NCBI RefSeq assembly: GCF_900100195.1
Contig: NZ_FNES01000003.1
Span: forward strand, 124,001-188,000
DNA: 64,000 nt
DNA from: Billgrantia gudaonensis
Lineage (GTDB): Bacteria > Pseudomonadota > Gammaproteobacteria > Pseudomonadales > Halomonadaceae
Direction of reading: 5' to 3'
Below the pieces are notes generated by a model. That model had not been told where the DNA came from. It searched no databases and was given only the letters and a program-made list of their open reading frames with translations. The position numbers and the translations under genes are program-made. This document shows, one piece after another, positions 22,275-30,905 of this stretch. Numbering within the stretch: position 1 is the first letter of the stretch; each line of letters opens with the position of its first letter.

Positions 22275-22886
22275 TCATGCCACGGGCGGCTGGACGGCCA
22301 GCTGCACGGCGATGGCGGCCATCATCACGCCGATGACGCCATCGATGGCTCGCCAGGCCAATGGCCGCGACAGCCAGGGCGACAGCGCCGCACCGCCCCA
22401 GGCCAGCAGGGAGAACCAGGTCACCGAGGCACTGGCGGCCCCCGCCAGAAACAGCCCCGCACTCTCCTGCTGGGCTCCCACGGAAGGAATCAGCAGCAGG
22501 GTGTCGAGGTAGACCTGGGGGTTGAGTATCGTCACCGCCAGCGTGGCGAGCAGCACCTGGCGGCGAGTACGCCCATCGCTGGCGGCGGCATCGAGCCCGA
22601 CGCGCCCCTGCACGGCACGGTACAGCGCCTGTCCCGCCAGCCAAGCGAGAAAGATCACCCCCAGCCAGCGCAGCACGTTCATGGCCTCGGGCGCCGTCAG
22701 CAGCAAGGCACCGACCCCGAACATGCCCGCCGACAGCAGCAGCACGTCGCTGCTCATGCACAGTCCGGCCGACCACCAGTGATGCTGCCGGCGCACTGCC
22801 TGGCCCAGTACGTAGGCGTTTTGCGCGCCAATGGCGACGATGATGCCGCCACTGACGAGAAATCCGGTGACGAAGCTTTCTAGCAT
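22275..22886 (-). CDS. argO: LysE/ArgO-family arginine exporter
   Basis: 203-residue inner-membrane exporter with about six helices. Characteristic segments are GGIIVAIGAQNAYVLGQAVRR near the N-terminus and AVTILNPQVYLDTLL in the middle, both typical of ArgO/LysE. I chose the ATG giving MLESFVTGFLVSGG, matching the family start. It is divergent from argP, whose product activates argO in E. coli in response to arginine (or lysine). The pairing makes basic amino acid export the most likely job. Confidence 0.92.
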   Translation of the reverse strand: MLESFVTGFLVSGGIIVAIGAQNAYVLGQAVRRQHHWWSAGLCMSSDVLLLSAGMFGVGALLLTAPEAMNVLRWLGVIFLAWLAGQALYRAVQGRVGLDAAASDGRTRRQVLLATLAVTILNPQVYLDTLLLIPSVGAQQESAGLFLAGAASASVTWFSLLAWGGAALSPWLSRPLAWRAIDGVIGVMMAAIAVQLAVQPPVA

Positions 22887-23003
22887 GCGCCTGACTCCCG
22901 ATTGCCGGGGTGAATCACCGCCGGGTGCGAACGAAGGAAGCCAGCCTAGCGCGAAGCCGATATACTGAAAAATCATTCTCCTAATGCTGCATCAGTTTTA
23001 CTT

Positions 23004-23873
23004 ATGCTCGACTACAAGCTCTTGGAAGCGCTGGCCACGGTCATGGAGTGCGGCGGCTTCGAGCGTGCCGGAGAAGCCCTGGGCCTGTCGCAATCGGCCG
23101 TATCCCAGCGCATCAGGGCGCTGGAGATTCGCCTCGGACAGCCGGTGCTGGTTCGTCACCCGACCCTGGCTCCGACGCCGGCGGGCCAGCGCCTGCTCAA
23201 CCACCTGCAGCAGGTACGGCTGCTCGAGCGCGATCTGTCTACCGCCCTGCCCACGCTGGAAACCGCGTCGCCTCGGCTGCGCATCGCGCTCAACGCCGAC
23301 AGCCTCGTCACCTGGTGGGCAACCGCCATCGGCGACTACTGCCGCCAGGCCGGGGCGCTCCTCGATCTGGTGATCGAGGATCAGGACGTGGGCCTCAAGC
23401 GGCTGCGCGACGGCGACGTCGCAGCCTGCCTGTGCGCCAACCCCCAGCCGATTGCCGGGGCCCGCTGCATCCCCCTGGGGCGGATGACTTACCTGCCACT
23501 GGCCACGCCGGACTACATCGACCGTCACTTCCCCGATGGCCCGGGCGAAGCGGCGTTCCGCCACGCACCGGCGATCATCTACGGCCCCCATGACCAGTTG
23601 CAGCACCGTTTCCTGGCCCGCTGCGGCTACCACGGCCCCTTTCCCTACCACCTGTGCCCCTCCTCGGAAGGCTTCTTGCGCCTGGCCCGCGCCGGGCTGG
23701 GCTACGGCATGATTCCCCGCATGCAGGTGGAAGAGCGGCTAGCAACGGGAGAGCTGGCCAGCGTCGCCCCGGGGGAGGTTCTCGAGGTACCGCTCTACTG
23801 GCACTTCTGGCGTCACAGCGGCAGCCTGCTGGCCGGGCTCACGACACAATTGGAGGCGGTGGAACTGAGCTGA
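23004..23873 (+). CDS. argP: LysR-family regulator ArgP
   Basis: 289 residues, LysR family. The HTH is at residues 1-60 (LLEALATVMECGGFERAGEALGLSQSAVSQRIRALE), and the effector domain (PRLRIALNADSLVTWWATAI) matches ArgP/IciA/LysG closely. In E. coli ArgP controls argO and several lysine/arginine genes according to intracellular basic amino acids. Here it faces argO across a 117-bp region that is AT-rich near the argP start and should hold both promoters. The gene downstream starts 47 bp after its stop. Confidence 0.93.
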   Translation: MLDYKLLEALATVMECGGFERAGEALGLSQSAVSQRIRALEIRLGQPVLVRHPTLAPTPAGQRLLNHLQQVRLLERDLSTALPTLETASPRLRIALNADSLVTWWATAIGDYCRQAGALLDLVIEDQDVGLKRLRDGDVAACLCANPQPIAGARCIPLGRMTYLPLATPDYIDRHFPDGPGEAAFRHAPAIIYGPHDQLQHRFLARCGYHGPFPYHLCPSSEGFLRLARAGLGYGMIPRMQVEERLATGELASVAPGEVLEVPLYWHFWRHSGSLLAGLTTQLEAVELS

Positions 23874-23920
23874 TGCCGGTAGCGTCTACACTGCCCACAG
23901 TTCCCGTATCGGAGAGGTCC

Positions 23921-24856
23921 ATGCTCCCGGAACCCCGCCGCTTGACGCGTCGCCGACTGCTCGGCGGGCTCGCCGCACTGGCCGCCGCCTCGGCGCTGCC
24001 GCCGCTGGGCACCCGCGCAGCGCACGCCGAGATCGCCTCTCGCCAGCTGCCCGCCGGCAACCTACGCCTGCCGCTGGTGGGGCTGGGCAGTTGGATCACC
24101 TTCAACGTCGGCGACGACCCGCAGCTGCTCGAGGCGTGCACCGCCGTCATGCGAGCTTTCTTCGAGGGAGGCGGACGACTCATCGACTCCTCGCCGATGT
24201 ACGGTTCGTCGCAGGCCACCATCGGCCACGCCCTCGCCGAGCTCGATGCCGTCGGGCCGGTCTACGCCGCCGACAAGGTGTGGACCTCGAACCCCGACGA
24301 AGGCCCCGGCCAGATCGAGGCGTCGCGGCGCCACTGGGGGGTGCCGCGCTTCGAGCTGCTGCAGGTGCACAACCTGGTGGCCTGGGAGGCGCACCTGGAG
24401 ACCCTGCTGGCCATGCGCGAGGCCGGCGAGGTTCGCCACGTGGGCATCACCACCTCTCACGGTCGGCGCCACGAGGCCATCGAACGCATCATGCGCGAGG
24501 CGCCGATCGACTTCGTGCAGCTCACCTACAACATCGTCGACCGCGAGGCCGAACGCCGCCTGCTGCCGCTGGCCCGCGAGCGCGGCATCGGCGTGATCGC
24601 CAACCGCCCCTTCCAGCAGAAGCGGCTGATTCGCCGCCTGGAGGACAAGCCGCTACCCGACTGGGTGGCCGAGACCGGGGCAAACAACTGGGCACAGTTC
24701 ATCCTCAAGTTCATCGTCTCTCACCCGGACGTGACCTGCGCCATTCCCGCTACCACCCGGGTCGACCACGTGCGCGAAAACCTCGCTGCCGCCCGCGAGC
24801 CGTTGCCGGATGCCGCTCTGCGCCGGCGCATGGCCGACTACGTGGCCACGCTATGA
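23921..24856 (+). CDS. Aldo/keto reductase with Tat signal peptide
   Basis: 311 residues. The N-terminus RRLTRRRLLGGLAALAAA ending in AHA is a twin-arginine signal, so the enzyme is probably exported folded with its cofactor, which is unusual for this family. The aldo/keto reductase barrel follows (VVGLGSWITFNVGD-like start, RLIDSSPMYGSSQATIG, FELLQVHNLV, VRHVGITTSH, IPATTRVDHVREN). I chose the ATG behind GGAGAGGTCC; another ATG at 23873 overlaps the argP stop and would only lengthen the signal region. It lies in a run argP - reductase - membrane protein on the plus strand. Confidence 0.87.
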   Translation: MLPEPRRLTRRRLLGGLAALAAASALPPLGTRAAHAEIASRQLPAGNLRLPLVGLGSWITFNVGDDPQLLEACTAVMRAFFEGGGRLIDSSPMYGSSQATIGHALAELDAVGPVYAADKVWTSNPDEGPGQIEASRRHWGVPRFELLQVHNLVAWEAHLETLLAMREAGEVRHVGITTSHGRRHEAIERIMREAPIDFVQLTYNIVDREAERRLLPLARERGIGVIANRPFQQKRLIRRLEDKPLPDWVAETGANNWAQFILKFIVSHPDVTCAIPATTRVDHVRENLAAAREPLPDAALRRRMADYVATL

Positions 24857-24863
24857 GGGCGCC

Positions 24864-25538
24864 ATGAGCGAGTGGTTGAGCTATCGGCCTCAGGACTTCC
24901 TGATGTTCTCGCCACGGGTCTACGAACGCCTCTTCGTGCTGCACAACGAAGCGCTGTGGCCCGCTCCCCTGCTTGCCCTGGCCCTGGGCGCGGCGCTGCT
25001 GCTGGCGCTCGCCTTCCCGCGGCCGGTGAGGATTCGTGCGGGGCTCGTCCTGCTCGCCGCGGCCTGGGCGTTCGTCGCCTGGGCCTTCCTGTGGCAGCGC
25101 TACGCGCCCATCAACTGGGGCATTCGCTACGTAGTGCCGCTGTTCGCGCTGGAAGCGCTGCTGCTGCTCGGTCTCGGCCTGAGGCGGGGCGGGCTGGCGC
25201 TGCCCACCGGCTGGCCCCTTCCCCGCGGGCTGGGGATGGCGCTGGTCGCCTATGCCGTCTTCCTGCACCCCCTGACCGCACCGGCGCTCGGCCGCGGGCT
25301 GGCCGGTGCCGAAGTGATCGGTCTGGCTCCGGACCCGCTGGCCATGGCCACGCTGGGCATGGCAGCCATGATTCGCCCGACATGGCAGGGCTGGGCCCTG
25401 CTGGTCATTCCCGCCCTGTGGTGCCTGGCCAGCGCCCTCACCCTGCACCTTCTCGACAGCCCCGGCGCCTGGCTGCCACTGCTGGCCGTGCTGCTCGCCG
25501 GCGTGGCGCGATTCTGGCCACGCCGGACGTCGGCCTGA
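24864..25538 (+). CDS. Integral membrane protein, DUF6064-like
   Basis: 224-residue membrane protein with about seven hydrophobic segments. The start MSEWLSYRPQDFLMFSPRVY resembles the DUF6064 family as I recall it; function unknown. It begins 8 bp after the stop of the Tat-linked aldo/keto reductase, so the two are probably co-transcribed. No catalytic motif is visible. Confidence 0.75.
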   Translation: MSEWLSYRPQDFLMFSPRVYERLFVLHNEALWPAPLLALALGAALLLALAFPRPVRIRAGLVLLAAAWAFVAWAFLWQRYAPINWGIRYVVPLFALEALLLLGLGLRRGGLALPTGWPLPRGLGMALVAYAVFLHPLTAPALGRGLAGAEVIGLAPDPLAMATLGMAAMIRPTWQGWALLVIPALWCLASALTLHLLDSPGAWLPLLAVLLAGVARFWPRRTSA

Positions 25539-25652
25539 CCTCGCGACCCACCCTGTCGTGAGCCCGTCGGATCGAGGTCTCGTCAGGAAGGGGCATGCCC
25601 TGCCCGCTTTTCTCCCCACCCGAGTGGGCGAGGGTTCCCGCGGTCATTTGCT

Positions 25653-25678
25653 GAAACCGGTATGAGAAACCGGTATGA
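25653..25678. repeat. perfect tandem 13-mer repeat upstream of an unknown gene
   Basis: The 13-mer GAAACCGGTATGA occurs twice head-to-tail, followed closely by GGCCGGT. Each unit contains the palindrome ACCGGT. It lies 76 bp upstream of the 103-residue unknown gene and may be an operator; nothing else in the 215-bp gap looks coding. A weak hairpin (CTCGCGAC/GTCGTGAG, 25540-25562) follows the previous gene. Confidence 0.6.
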
Positions 25679-25753
25679 TAGGCCGGTCACATCGGCATTA
25701 CGGAGTACTCAGCACGATCGATCAGTCCATCCAAGCCTGCACGGGAGGTTCGC

Positions 25754-26065
25754 ATGAAGGTCTACAAACCGGAGTGGCGGTGCACGTTTAGCGTAAACGA
25801 AGGCGTGGAGGCAGCAGCCAGCTTGAAGGAGCGTATCGCCTGGCGGCTGCGTGAGTTCGCCGACCGACTGGACGGCGGCGGAAGAACGATCAAGATCGAC
25901 TGTGACGTGACACCGCAGGTTAGCCGCCAAGAGGTGGACACCTGCCTCGGCAAGGGCTTCGAGGTGACCCAGAGCCTGCTTACCCAGCTCGCCCACCAGG
26001 CCGCCTGCGAAGACGTCATGCGCGATGCCAAGGCAGAACTGTTCGAAGAAGACAGAACGCACTGA
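25754..26065 (+). CDS. Uncharacterised 103-residue protein
   Basis: I do not recognise a family. The protein is soluble and mixed alpha/beta in appearance: MKVYKPEWRCTFSVNEG, then a helix (AAASLKERIAWRLREFADRLDG), an IKIDCDVTPQVS strand, and an amphipathic C-terminal helix. Coding support comes from the Shine-Dalgarno-like GGGAGG before the ATG, codon use like its neighbours, and a strong hairpin right behind the stop. It is a monocistronic unit preceded by the tandem 13-mer repeat. Confidence 0.75.
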   Translation: MKVYKPEWRCTFSVNEGVEAAASLKERIAWRLREFADRLDGGGRTIKIDCDVTPQVSRQEVDTCLGKGFEVTQSLLTQLAHQAACEDVMRDAKAELFEEDRTH

Positions 26066-26096
26066 GTTCTGCCCCCCAGCAAGAAGCACCGCACGC

Positions 26097-26128
26097 CGAA
26101 ACGGCCGACCATCGCGTCGGCCGTTTCG
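26097..26128. terminator. hairpin terminator after the unknown gene
   Basis: A perfect 13-bp stem (arms CGAAACGGCCGAC and GTCGGCCGTTTCG) with a 6-nt loop lies 31 bp past the stop. A-rich/T-rich stem ends are present but no long T tract follows. Confidence 0.7.
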
Positions 26129-26247
26129 TCGATGCCTCGTCACGCTTGCCGCCACTGACGGCACCGGTTACCATCCACACGCCACCCAGGCACCTCATCA
26201 TCGCTGGCCGCGATCCCCGCGCCACACGAGCCTCGTGAGGTAACACC

Positions 26248-26634
26248 ATGGGAGCCATGACCCGTTCCGCCCTGGCCATATGCCTGGCCATTTCGTTGAG
26301 CACCGGCCTTGCCGGCACGGTCCAGGCCCACGACGCCAGCCCCAACGCCCAGCGTGGCGTGGCATCCTACTACAGCGACCGGTTCCAGGGCCGTACCACT
26401 GCCAGCGGCGAGCCCTTCGACCAGCAAGCTCTGACGGCCGCCCATCCCAGCCTGCCTTTCGGCACCCGGGTGCGCGTCACCCGGCCGGATACCGGCAATG
26501 CGGTCGAAGTGCTGATCAACGACCGTGGCCCATTCGTGAAGGGGCGAATCATCGACCTCTCCAAGCGTGCCGCCAGAAAGCTCGGCATGCTCCATCGCGG
26601 CACCGCCCCGGTACTGGTCACCCGCGTCGACTGA
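26248..26634 (+). CDS. RlpA-like double-psi beta-barrel protein (lytic transglycosylase family)
   Basis: 128-residue exported protein: a signal peptide (ending near TVQAHA-type residues 24-28) and an RlpA-like double-psi beta-barrel. The residues needed in Pseudomonas RlpA (Glu, Asp at +3, His at +11) are present with identical spacing at E55, D58 and H66 in [16 protein letters not shown]; the barrel continues with [18 protein letters not shown]. It lacks the SPOR domain that targets full RlpA to the septum, so it is a short, probably periplasmic peptidoglycan enzyme. GAGGTAACACC precedes the start. Confidence 0.88.
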   Translation: MGAMTRSALAICLAISLSTGLAGTVQAHDASPNAQRGVASYYSDRFQGRTTASGEPFDQQALTAAHPSLPFGTRVRVTRPDTGNAVEVLINDRGPFVKGRIIDLSKRAARKLGMLHRGTAPVLVTRVD

Positions 26635-26791
26635 GCGCCCTTTCCCGCACCGACGTTGTCGATTCGACTTGCCTTGACGGTCAAAGGGTGCGAGCGTCTC
26701 GGAAAAGAGACACTGGCACCACCTGACAACGGCGCCAACCAGACTCCCCCGGGCCCACCCTGACGCCCTCTCGATCCGCCGCGGGGACGAC

Positions 26792-28609
26792 ATGACATGG
26801 ATGCACATGGCCGGTGCTGCAAGGCACCGGCGGGGAAGATGGCGTTACCATGCGGCAGCCCGGCTGATGGCGATGCTGGCATTGTTCATCGCGATTCCTG
26901 CCGCCGCCGAGCCGCATCCCTTACCCGACGGGAGCGCCGTGCTCTCACTCGATGCCGCCACACGGTTCTATCGCGGCTCGCGGGAATCGACACTCGCCGA
27001 CGTCATGGCGCGCCCCGAGGCCTTCTCTGCCACAGCGCAGCGCGGCGACCTGCACTTCGGTTACACCCGCCAACCGATCTGGCTGCGCACCGAGGTCGTC
27101 AACGAGAGCGATGAACCCAAGCGTTGGTTCGTCCAGTTCGAGTACCCCTTCCTGGAACGCATCACACTGCATATCGTCACCGCCCAGCGCCACGAGACGC
27201 TGGTCGGCGGCAGCACCCTGCCGCGCCATGAACGACCGCTCCCCTACCGGCTGCCGGCCTTTCCTCTTTCGCTCGCTCCCGGCGAAGTCGTCACTCTCTT
27301 CGCTCAGGTCGAATCGGCCGGCAGCATGATGCTGAGCTGGAATCTGATGACCCCCGAGGCCTTTACCGACCACGACACGCGCAGCGGTTTCTGGCTGGCG
27401 ACCTACTTCGGCATGCTGCTGGCACTCGGGCTCTACAACCTGCTGTTGTTCAGCGGACTACGCGAACGCGTCTTCCTACACTATGCGCTGTTCGTGTTCA
27501 GCTTCACGCTGGCGATCCTCAGCTTCAACGGGCTGGGGCCGCTGATGTTCTGGGGACATCTCGGCGAACTCGGCACGCGTCTGGTGCCTCTCGGCTTCAC
27601 CCTGGCTTCGGCGATGGCCACGCGATTCGCACAGAGCTTCCTGCAGACCGCCACCCACCAGCCGCGCTGGCACCGACTGCTCGGGGCATTCCGGCTATGG
27701 TGCTGGCTGGCCGTGTTCGGGGTGCTCATCATCTCCACCCGGTGGGCCATGCACCTGATGGACGTCACCGGCTTCACCGCGGCCCTGCTGCTACTGCTGT
27801 GCGCCCTGCATGCCAGCCTGTCGCGGGTACCCGGCGCTCGCCTGTTCGTTCTGGCCTGGTCGATCTTCCTGGTCGGCGCCGGCGTGTTCGCCCTTCGCAA
27901 CCAGGGCATCCTGCCCTCCAACTTTCTGACCTTGCACGGCATACAGATCGGCTCGGCTCTGGAGATGCTGCTGCTCTCCTTCGCCCTGGCGGCCCGCTTC
28001 AACAAACTCAAACGCCTGCGCGAGAAGGCACAGGTACGCATGCTGAACACGCTCAAGCGCCAGGAGAGCCTGCTCGAGCAGAAAGTGGCCGAGCGCACGG
28101 CAGAACTGGAAACCCTGGCCAACCATGACATGCTCACCGGGCTCCTCAACCGCAACGGCCTGGCCAAGCAGGCCCGCGACGCCTTCTCGCGCAGCCGGCG
28201 CAACGGGCGACCCTTGGCACTGCTGATGCTCGACCTGGATGACTTCAAGCCGATCAACGACCGCTACGGCCACGATGTCGGCGACCGGGTACTCCAGCAG
28301 GTAGCCCGGCGCATCGCCCAACAGGCGCGCGACACCGACCACTGCGCCCGTTACGGCGGCGACGAGTTCATCGTGCTGGCCGAGACGGTGGACTCCTCCC
28401 AAGGCCTGCGCGAGATCGAAGCGCGCCTGGCAGACACCATTCGCCAGCCGATCCAGTTGGAGAACGGGCACCGGGTGTGCATCGGGGTCAGCATCGGCAG
28501 TTGCCTGAGCCGGCCCGGCGACCGGCAGCTCGGTGACCTGCTGCGCCATGCCGACCAGGCGATGTACGCCCGCAAGGCCGCCAAATCCGAAAAGCCGACG
28601 AAACCCTAG
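26792..28609 (+). CDS. Diguanylate cyclase with 7TMR-DISM sensor (second copy of the type)
   Basis: 605 residues: signal-like helix, periplasmic 7TMR-DISM extracellular domain (about 45-190), seven membrane helices (about 200-400), a coiled coil (LKRQESLLEQKVAERTAELE) and a GGDEF domain. The active loop is YGGDEF near residue 522, preceded five residues earlier by an RxxD inhibition site (RDTD). LDLDDFKPINDRYGHD is intact. Same architecture as the gene at 17745-19511 but divergent in sequence and with a coiled-coil linker the other lacks, so a distant paralogue rather than a recent copy. Confidence 0.93.
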   Translation: MTWMHMAGAARHRRGRWRYHAAARLMAMLALFIAIPAAAEPHPLPDGSAVLSLDAATRFYRGSRESTLADVMARPEAFSATAQRGDLHFGYTRQPIWLRTEVVNESDEPKRWFVQFEYPFLERITLHIVTAQRHETLVGGSTLPRHERPLPYRLPAFPLSLAPGEVVTLFAQVESAGSMMLSWNLMTPEAFTDHDTRSGFWLATYFGMLLALGLYNLLLFSGLRERVFLHYALFVFSFTLAILSFNGLGPLMFWGHLGELGTRLVPLGFTLASAMATRFAQSFLQTATHQPRWHRLLGAFRLWCWLAVFGVLIISTRWAMHLMDVTGFTAALLLLLCALHASLSRVPGARLFVLAWSIFLVGAGVFALRNQGILPSNFLTLHGIQIGSALEMLLLSFALAARFNKLKRLREKAQVRMLNTLKRQESLLEQKVAERTAELETLANHDMLTGLLNRNGLAKQARDAFSRSRRNGRPLALLMLDLDDFKPINDRYGHDVGDRVLQQVARRIAQQARDTDHCARYGGDEFIVLAETVDSSQGLREIEARLADTIRQPIQLENGHRVCIGVSIGSCLSRPGDRQLGDLLRHADQAMYARKAAKSEKPTKP

Positions 28610-28637
28610 CGCCGGTCTATCGATTCGACGACCGGCG
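28610..28637. terminator. hairpin between convergent genes
   Basis: Seven-bp perfect arms CGCCGGT and ACCGGCG with a 14-nt loop sit directly between the stops of the GGDEF gene and yghU; a possible bidirectional terminator without T tracts. Confidence 0.45.
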
Positions 28638-28660
28638 TTGCCTCCGCTCGATGATCGCCG

Positions 28661-29536
28661 TCACGACGTGACTTCCCGCTTGTCCTCGGTCCGCGTCTCG
28701 AAGTCGCTGGCGGCGTGGCGCTCGTGGAGCTGCATCGCCGGCTCGCCGAAGGTGCGATTGACCATGCGCCCGCGCTTCACCGCCGGGCGGGCGTCGATCT
28801 CGCGAGCCCAGCGCTGCACGTTGGCGTACTCCTGCACCTGTAGGAACTCCCCGGCGTCGTAGAGCCGGCCCAGCGCCAGTTGGCCGTACCAGGGCCAATT
28901 GGCGATATCGGCGATGGTGTAATCGTCGCCGGCCAGGTAGCGCGTCTCGGCCAGGCGACGGTCGAGCACGTCGAGCTGGCGCTTCACCTCCATGGCGAAA
29001 CGATCGATGGGGTACTCCAGCGCCTCCGGTGCGTAGGCGTAGAAGTGACCGAAACCGCCACCCACATAGGGCGCGCTGCCCATCTGCCAGAACAGCCAGT
29101 TCAGGGTCTCGGTGCGCGTGGCGTGATCCTTCGGCAGGAACTCGCCGAACCGCTCCGCCAGATAGAGCAGGATGGCACCCGACTCGAACACCCGGGTGGG
29201 CGGCGTGGTGGAGTGATCCATCAGCGCCGGGATCTTGGAGTTGGGGTTGACCTCGACGAAGCCGCTGCCGAACTGGTCGCCCTCGCCGATGCGGATCAGC
29301 CAGGCATCGTATTCGGCATCCCGGTGTCCCAGGGCCAGCAGTTCCTCGAACAGGGTGGTGACCTTCACGCCATTGGGGGTGCCCATGGAGTAGAGCTGGA
29401 AGGAGTGCTCGCCCACCGGCAGTGCCTTGTCATGGGTGGGGCCGGCCACCGGCCGATTGATGCTGGCGAAGGTGCCGCCGCTGGCTTTCTCCCAGGTCCA
29501 GACCTTCGGCGGGGTGTACGCGGTATCTTGGCTCAT
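28661..29536 (-). CDS. yghU: Glutathione-dependent disulfide-bond oxidoreductase YghU
   Basis: 291-residue GST-fold enzyme of the nu class. E. coli YghU is 288 residues and reduces organic disulfides with glutathione. The start region (PPKVWTWEKASGGTFASINRP), the thioredoxin-fold segment (YSMGTPNGVKVTTLFEELLALG), VEVNPNSKIPALMD and FESGAILLYLAERFG are characteristic. I chose the ATG giving MSQDTAYTPP; the frame further upstream has no match. It is monocistronic by spacing, with an 88-bp gap from ycaQ upstream. Confidence 0.92.
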   Translation of the reverse strand: MSQDTAYTPPKVWTWEKASGGTFASINRPVAGPTHDKALPVGEHSFQLYSMGTPNGVKVTTLFEELLALGHRDAEYDAWLIRIGEGDQFGSGFVEVNPNSKIPALMDHSTTPPTRVFESGAILLYLAERFGEFLPKDHATRTETLNWLFWQMGSAPYVGGGFGHFYAYAPEALEYPIDRFAMEVKRQLDVLDRRLAETRYLAGDDYTIADIANWPWYGQLALGRLYDAGEFLQVQEYANVQRWAREIDARPAVKRGRMVNRTFGEPAMQLHERHAASDFETRTEDKREVTS

Positions 29537-29624
29537 GAACGCTCCTGATGGGATGTTGACGTGGCGTACCCACCATATGGGGATGGAACGAACGCATACC
29601 AATAGCACGGCAACGGATAGCCTG

Positions 29625-30842
29625 CTATGTTTTGATCCGCGACTCCTGCCAGGCGCGTCGCGCCTCCCGACCGAGCCCCCTGGGAAGGACGAGGCGCGTG
29701 GCGCCGAGATAGTCGAGGAAATGCCGGGCGGCCTGGCGAAGCGCCTCCGGCAGGCCGTCGGGCAGCCTCGCCGGCTGGATGTCCGACTCCCAGTGCCAGG
29801 CAAGGAGCGTCAAGGTGCCCTGCTGGCACTTGGCGTCGAAGCGGGCGACGAAGCGCTCACCCCAGAGTACCGGCAGCACGTAGTACCCCCAGCGACGCTC
29901 GGCCTGAGGCTTGTAGACCTCCCAGACGTAATCGAAACCGAACAGCTGGGCGACGCCGCCCCGGTCCCACATCAACGGGTCCAGCGGTGCGAGAAAGCGC
30001 ACCTCGGGCTCCTCGAAGCCACTCATGCCCGGAACCCCATCCAGCACCGCGAGGGCTGCCGGCGTGGCCCAGTAGCGGACGCCTTCCACGTCGAGTTCGA
30101 TCAACTCACCGGCGGCGATGGCCCGCACGGCGATGCGGTCGCGCTCGGCACGCGAGCATGGCAGCGACCACACGGCGCCAGCGGCAGTCGGGCGCAGCAG
30201 GCCGGCGGCCTGCACGCGACGCACCACCAGCCGCTGCAGGGCGTCGTCCTGCGTGGCGTCCGGCATACCGGCACCCTGTGGCAGCACGCGCTCGGGCAGA
30301 TCGTAGGCATGGCGACCGCCGATTCGATGGTGGGTCATCAAACGCCCGCTATCCCACAACGCCTTGAGCAGGTGCCGCGAGCGCTTGGGCCCGTACCAGC
30401 TGCCGCGCAGTGCCGGGTCGGCCCGCTGGTCGCCGAGTTCGAGACTGGTGGCGGGGCCGCCGCGCTCAACCTGGTCGACCAGATTGCGGGCTTCCGGCGA
30501 ATCGACGTCCACGCCGCGCTGGTACCAGCGCCGGGCGAACCAGCGATGAAACGGCGCCTGAGCCCACCACTCTTCGGGCTGGATCAGGCTGGCCTGCTTG
30601 TCCCAGCCATCGACCAGCAGCCGCCGACGATAGGCGGCATCCTGCCATTCGCCCTGGCGGTAGCCGGATACCCGGGCCTGCAGGACCAGGTCCGGATTGG
30701 TACCGACCGGCGCCAGCGGGTCGTACTGAATGGTCCCCAGGCGACGCACGATGGTCGCCAGCGACGACGCCCGGAAGTGATGGCGCACCAGCAGGCGGCG
30801 GGCGTCGGCGCGAGTCAGTGTGAAGCCTTGCCGGGAAATCAT
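29625..30842 (-). CDS. ycaQ: YcaQ/AlkX-type winged-helix DNA glycosylase
   Basis: 405-residue member of the HTH_42 (former DUF1006) family. E. coli YcaQ excises bulky N7-alkyl adducts and unhooks interstrand crosslinks; its catalytic QxD motif is visible here as Q39-Y-D41 (LGTIQYDPLAP). Winged-helix segments follow. The start (MISRQGFTLTRADARR) follows CAAGGAACGTCG; sixteen codons of open frame upstream are probably untranslated. No operon partner is obvious: the AraC gene upstream ends 63 bp away. Confidence 0.9.
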   Translation of the reverse strand: MISRQGFTLTRADARRLLVRHHFRASSLATIVRRLGTIQYDPLAPVGTNPDLVLQARVSGYRQGEWQDAAYRRRLLVDGWDKQASLIQPEEWWAQAPFHRWFARRWYQRGVDVDSPEARNLVDQVERGGPATSLELGDQRADPALRGSWYGPKRSRHLLKALWDSGRLMTHHRIGGRHAYDLPERVLPQGAGMPDATQDDALQRLVVRRVQAAGLLRPTAAGAVWSLPCSRAERDRIAVRAIAAGELIELDVEGVRYWATPAALAVLDGVPGMSGFEEPEVRFLAPLDPLMWDRGGVAQLFGFDYVWEVYKPQAERRWGYYVLPVLWGERFVARFDAKCQQGTLTLLAWHWESDIQPARLPDGLPEALRQAARHFLDYLGATRLVLPRGLGREARRAWQESRIKT

Positions 30843-30905
30843 CGACGTTCCTTGTTTCGAGGTCTTTCTCATCCTGAAGTCCACAAGCACACTCTATCAG
30901 TCGAC

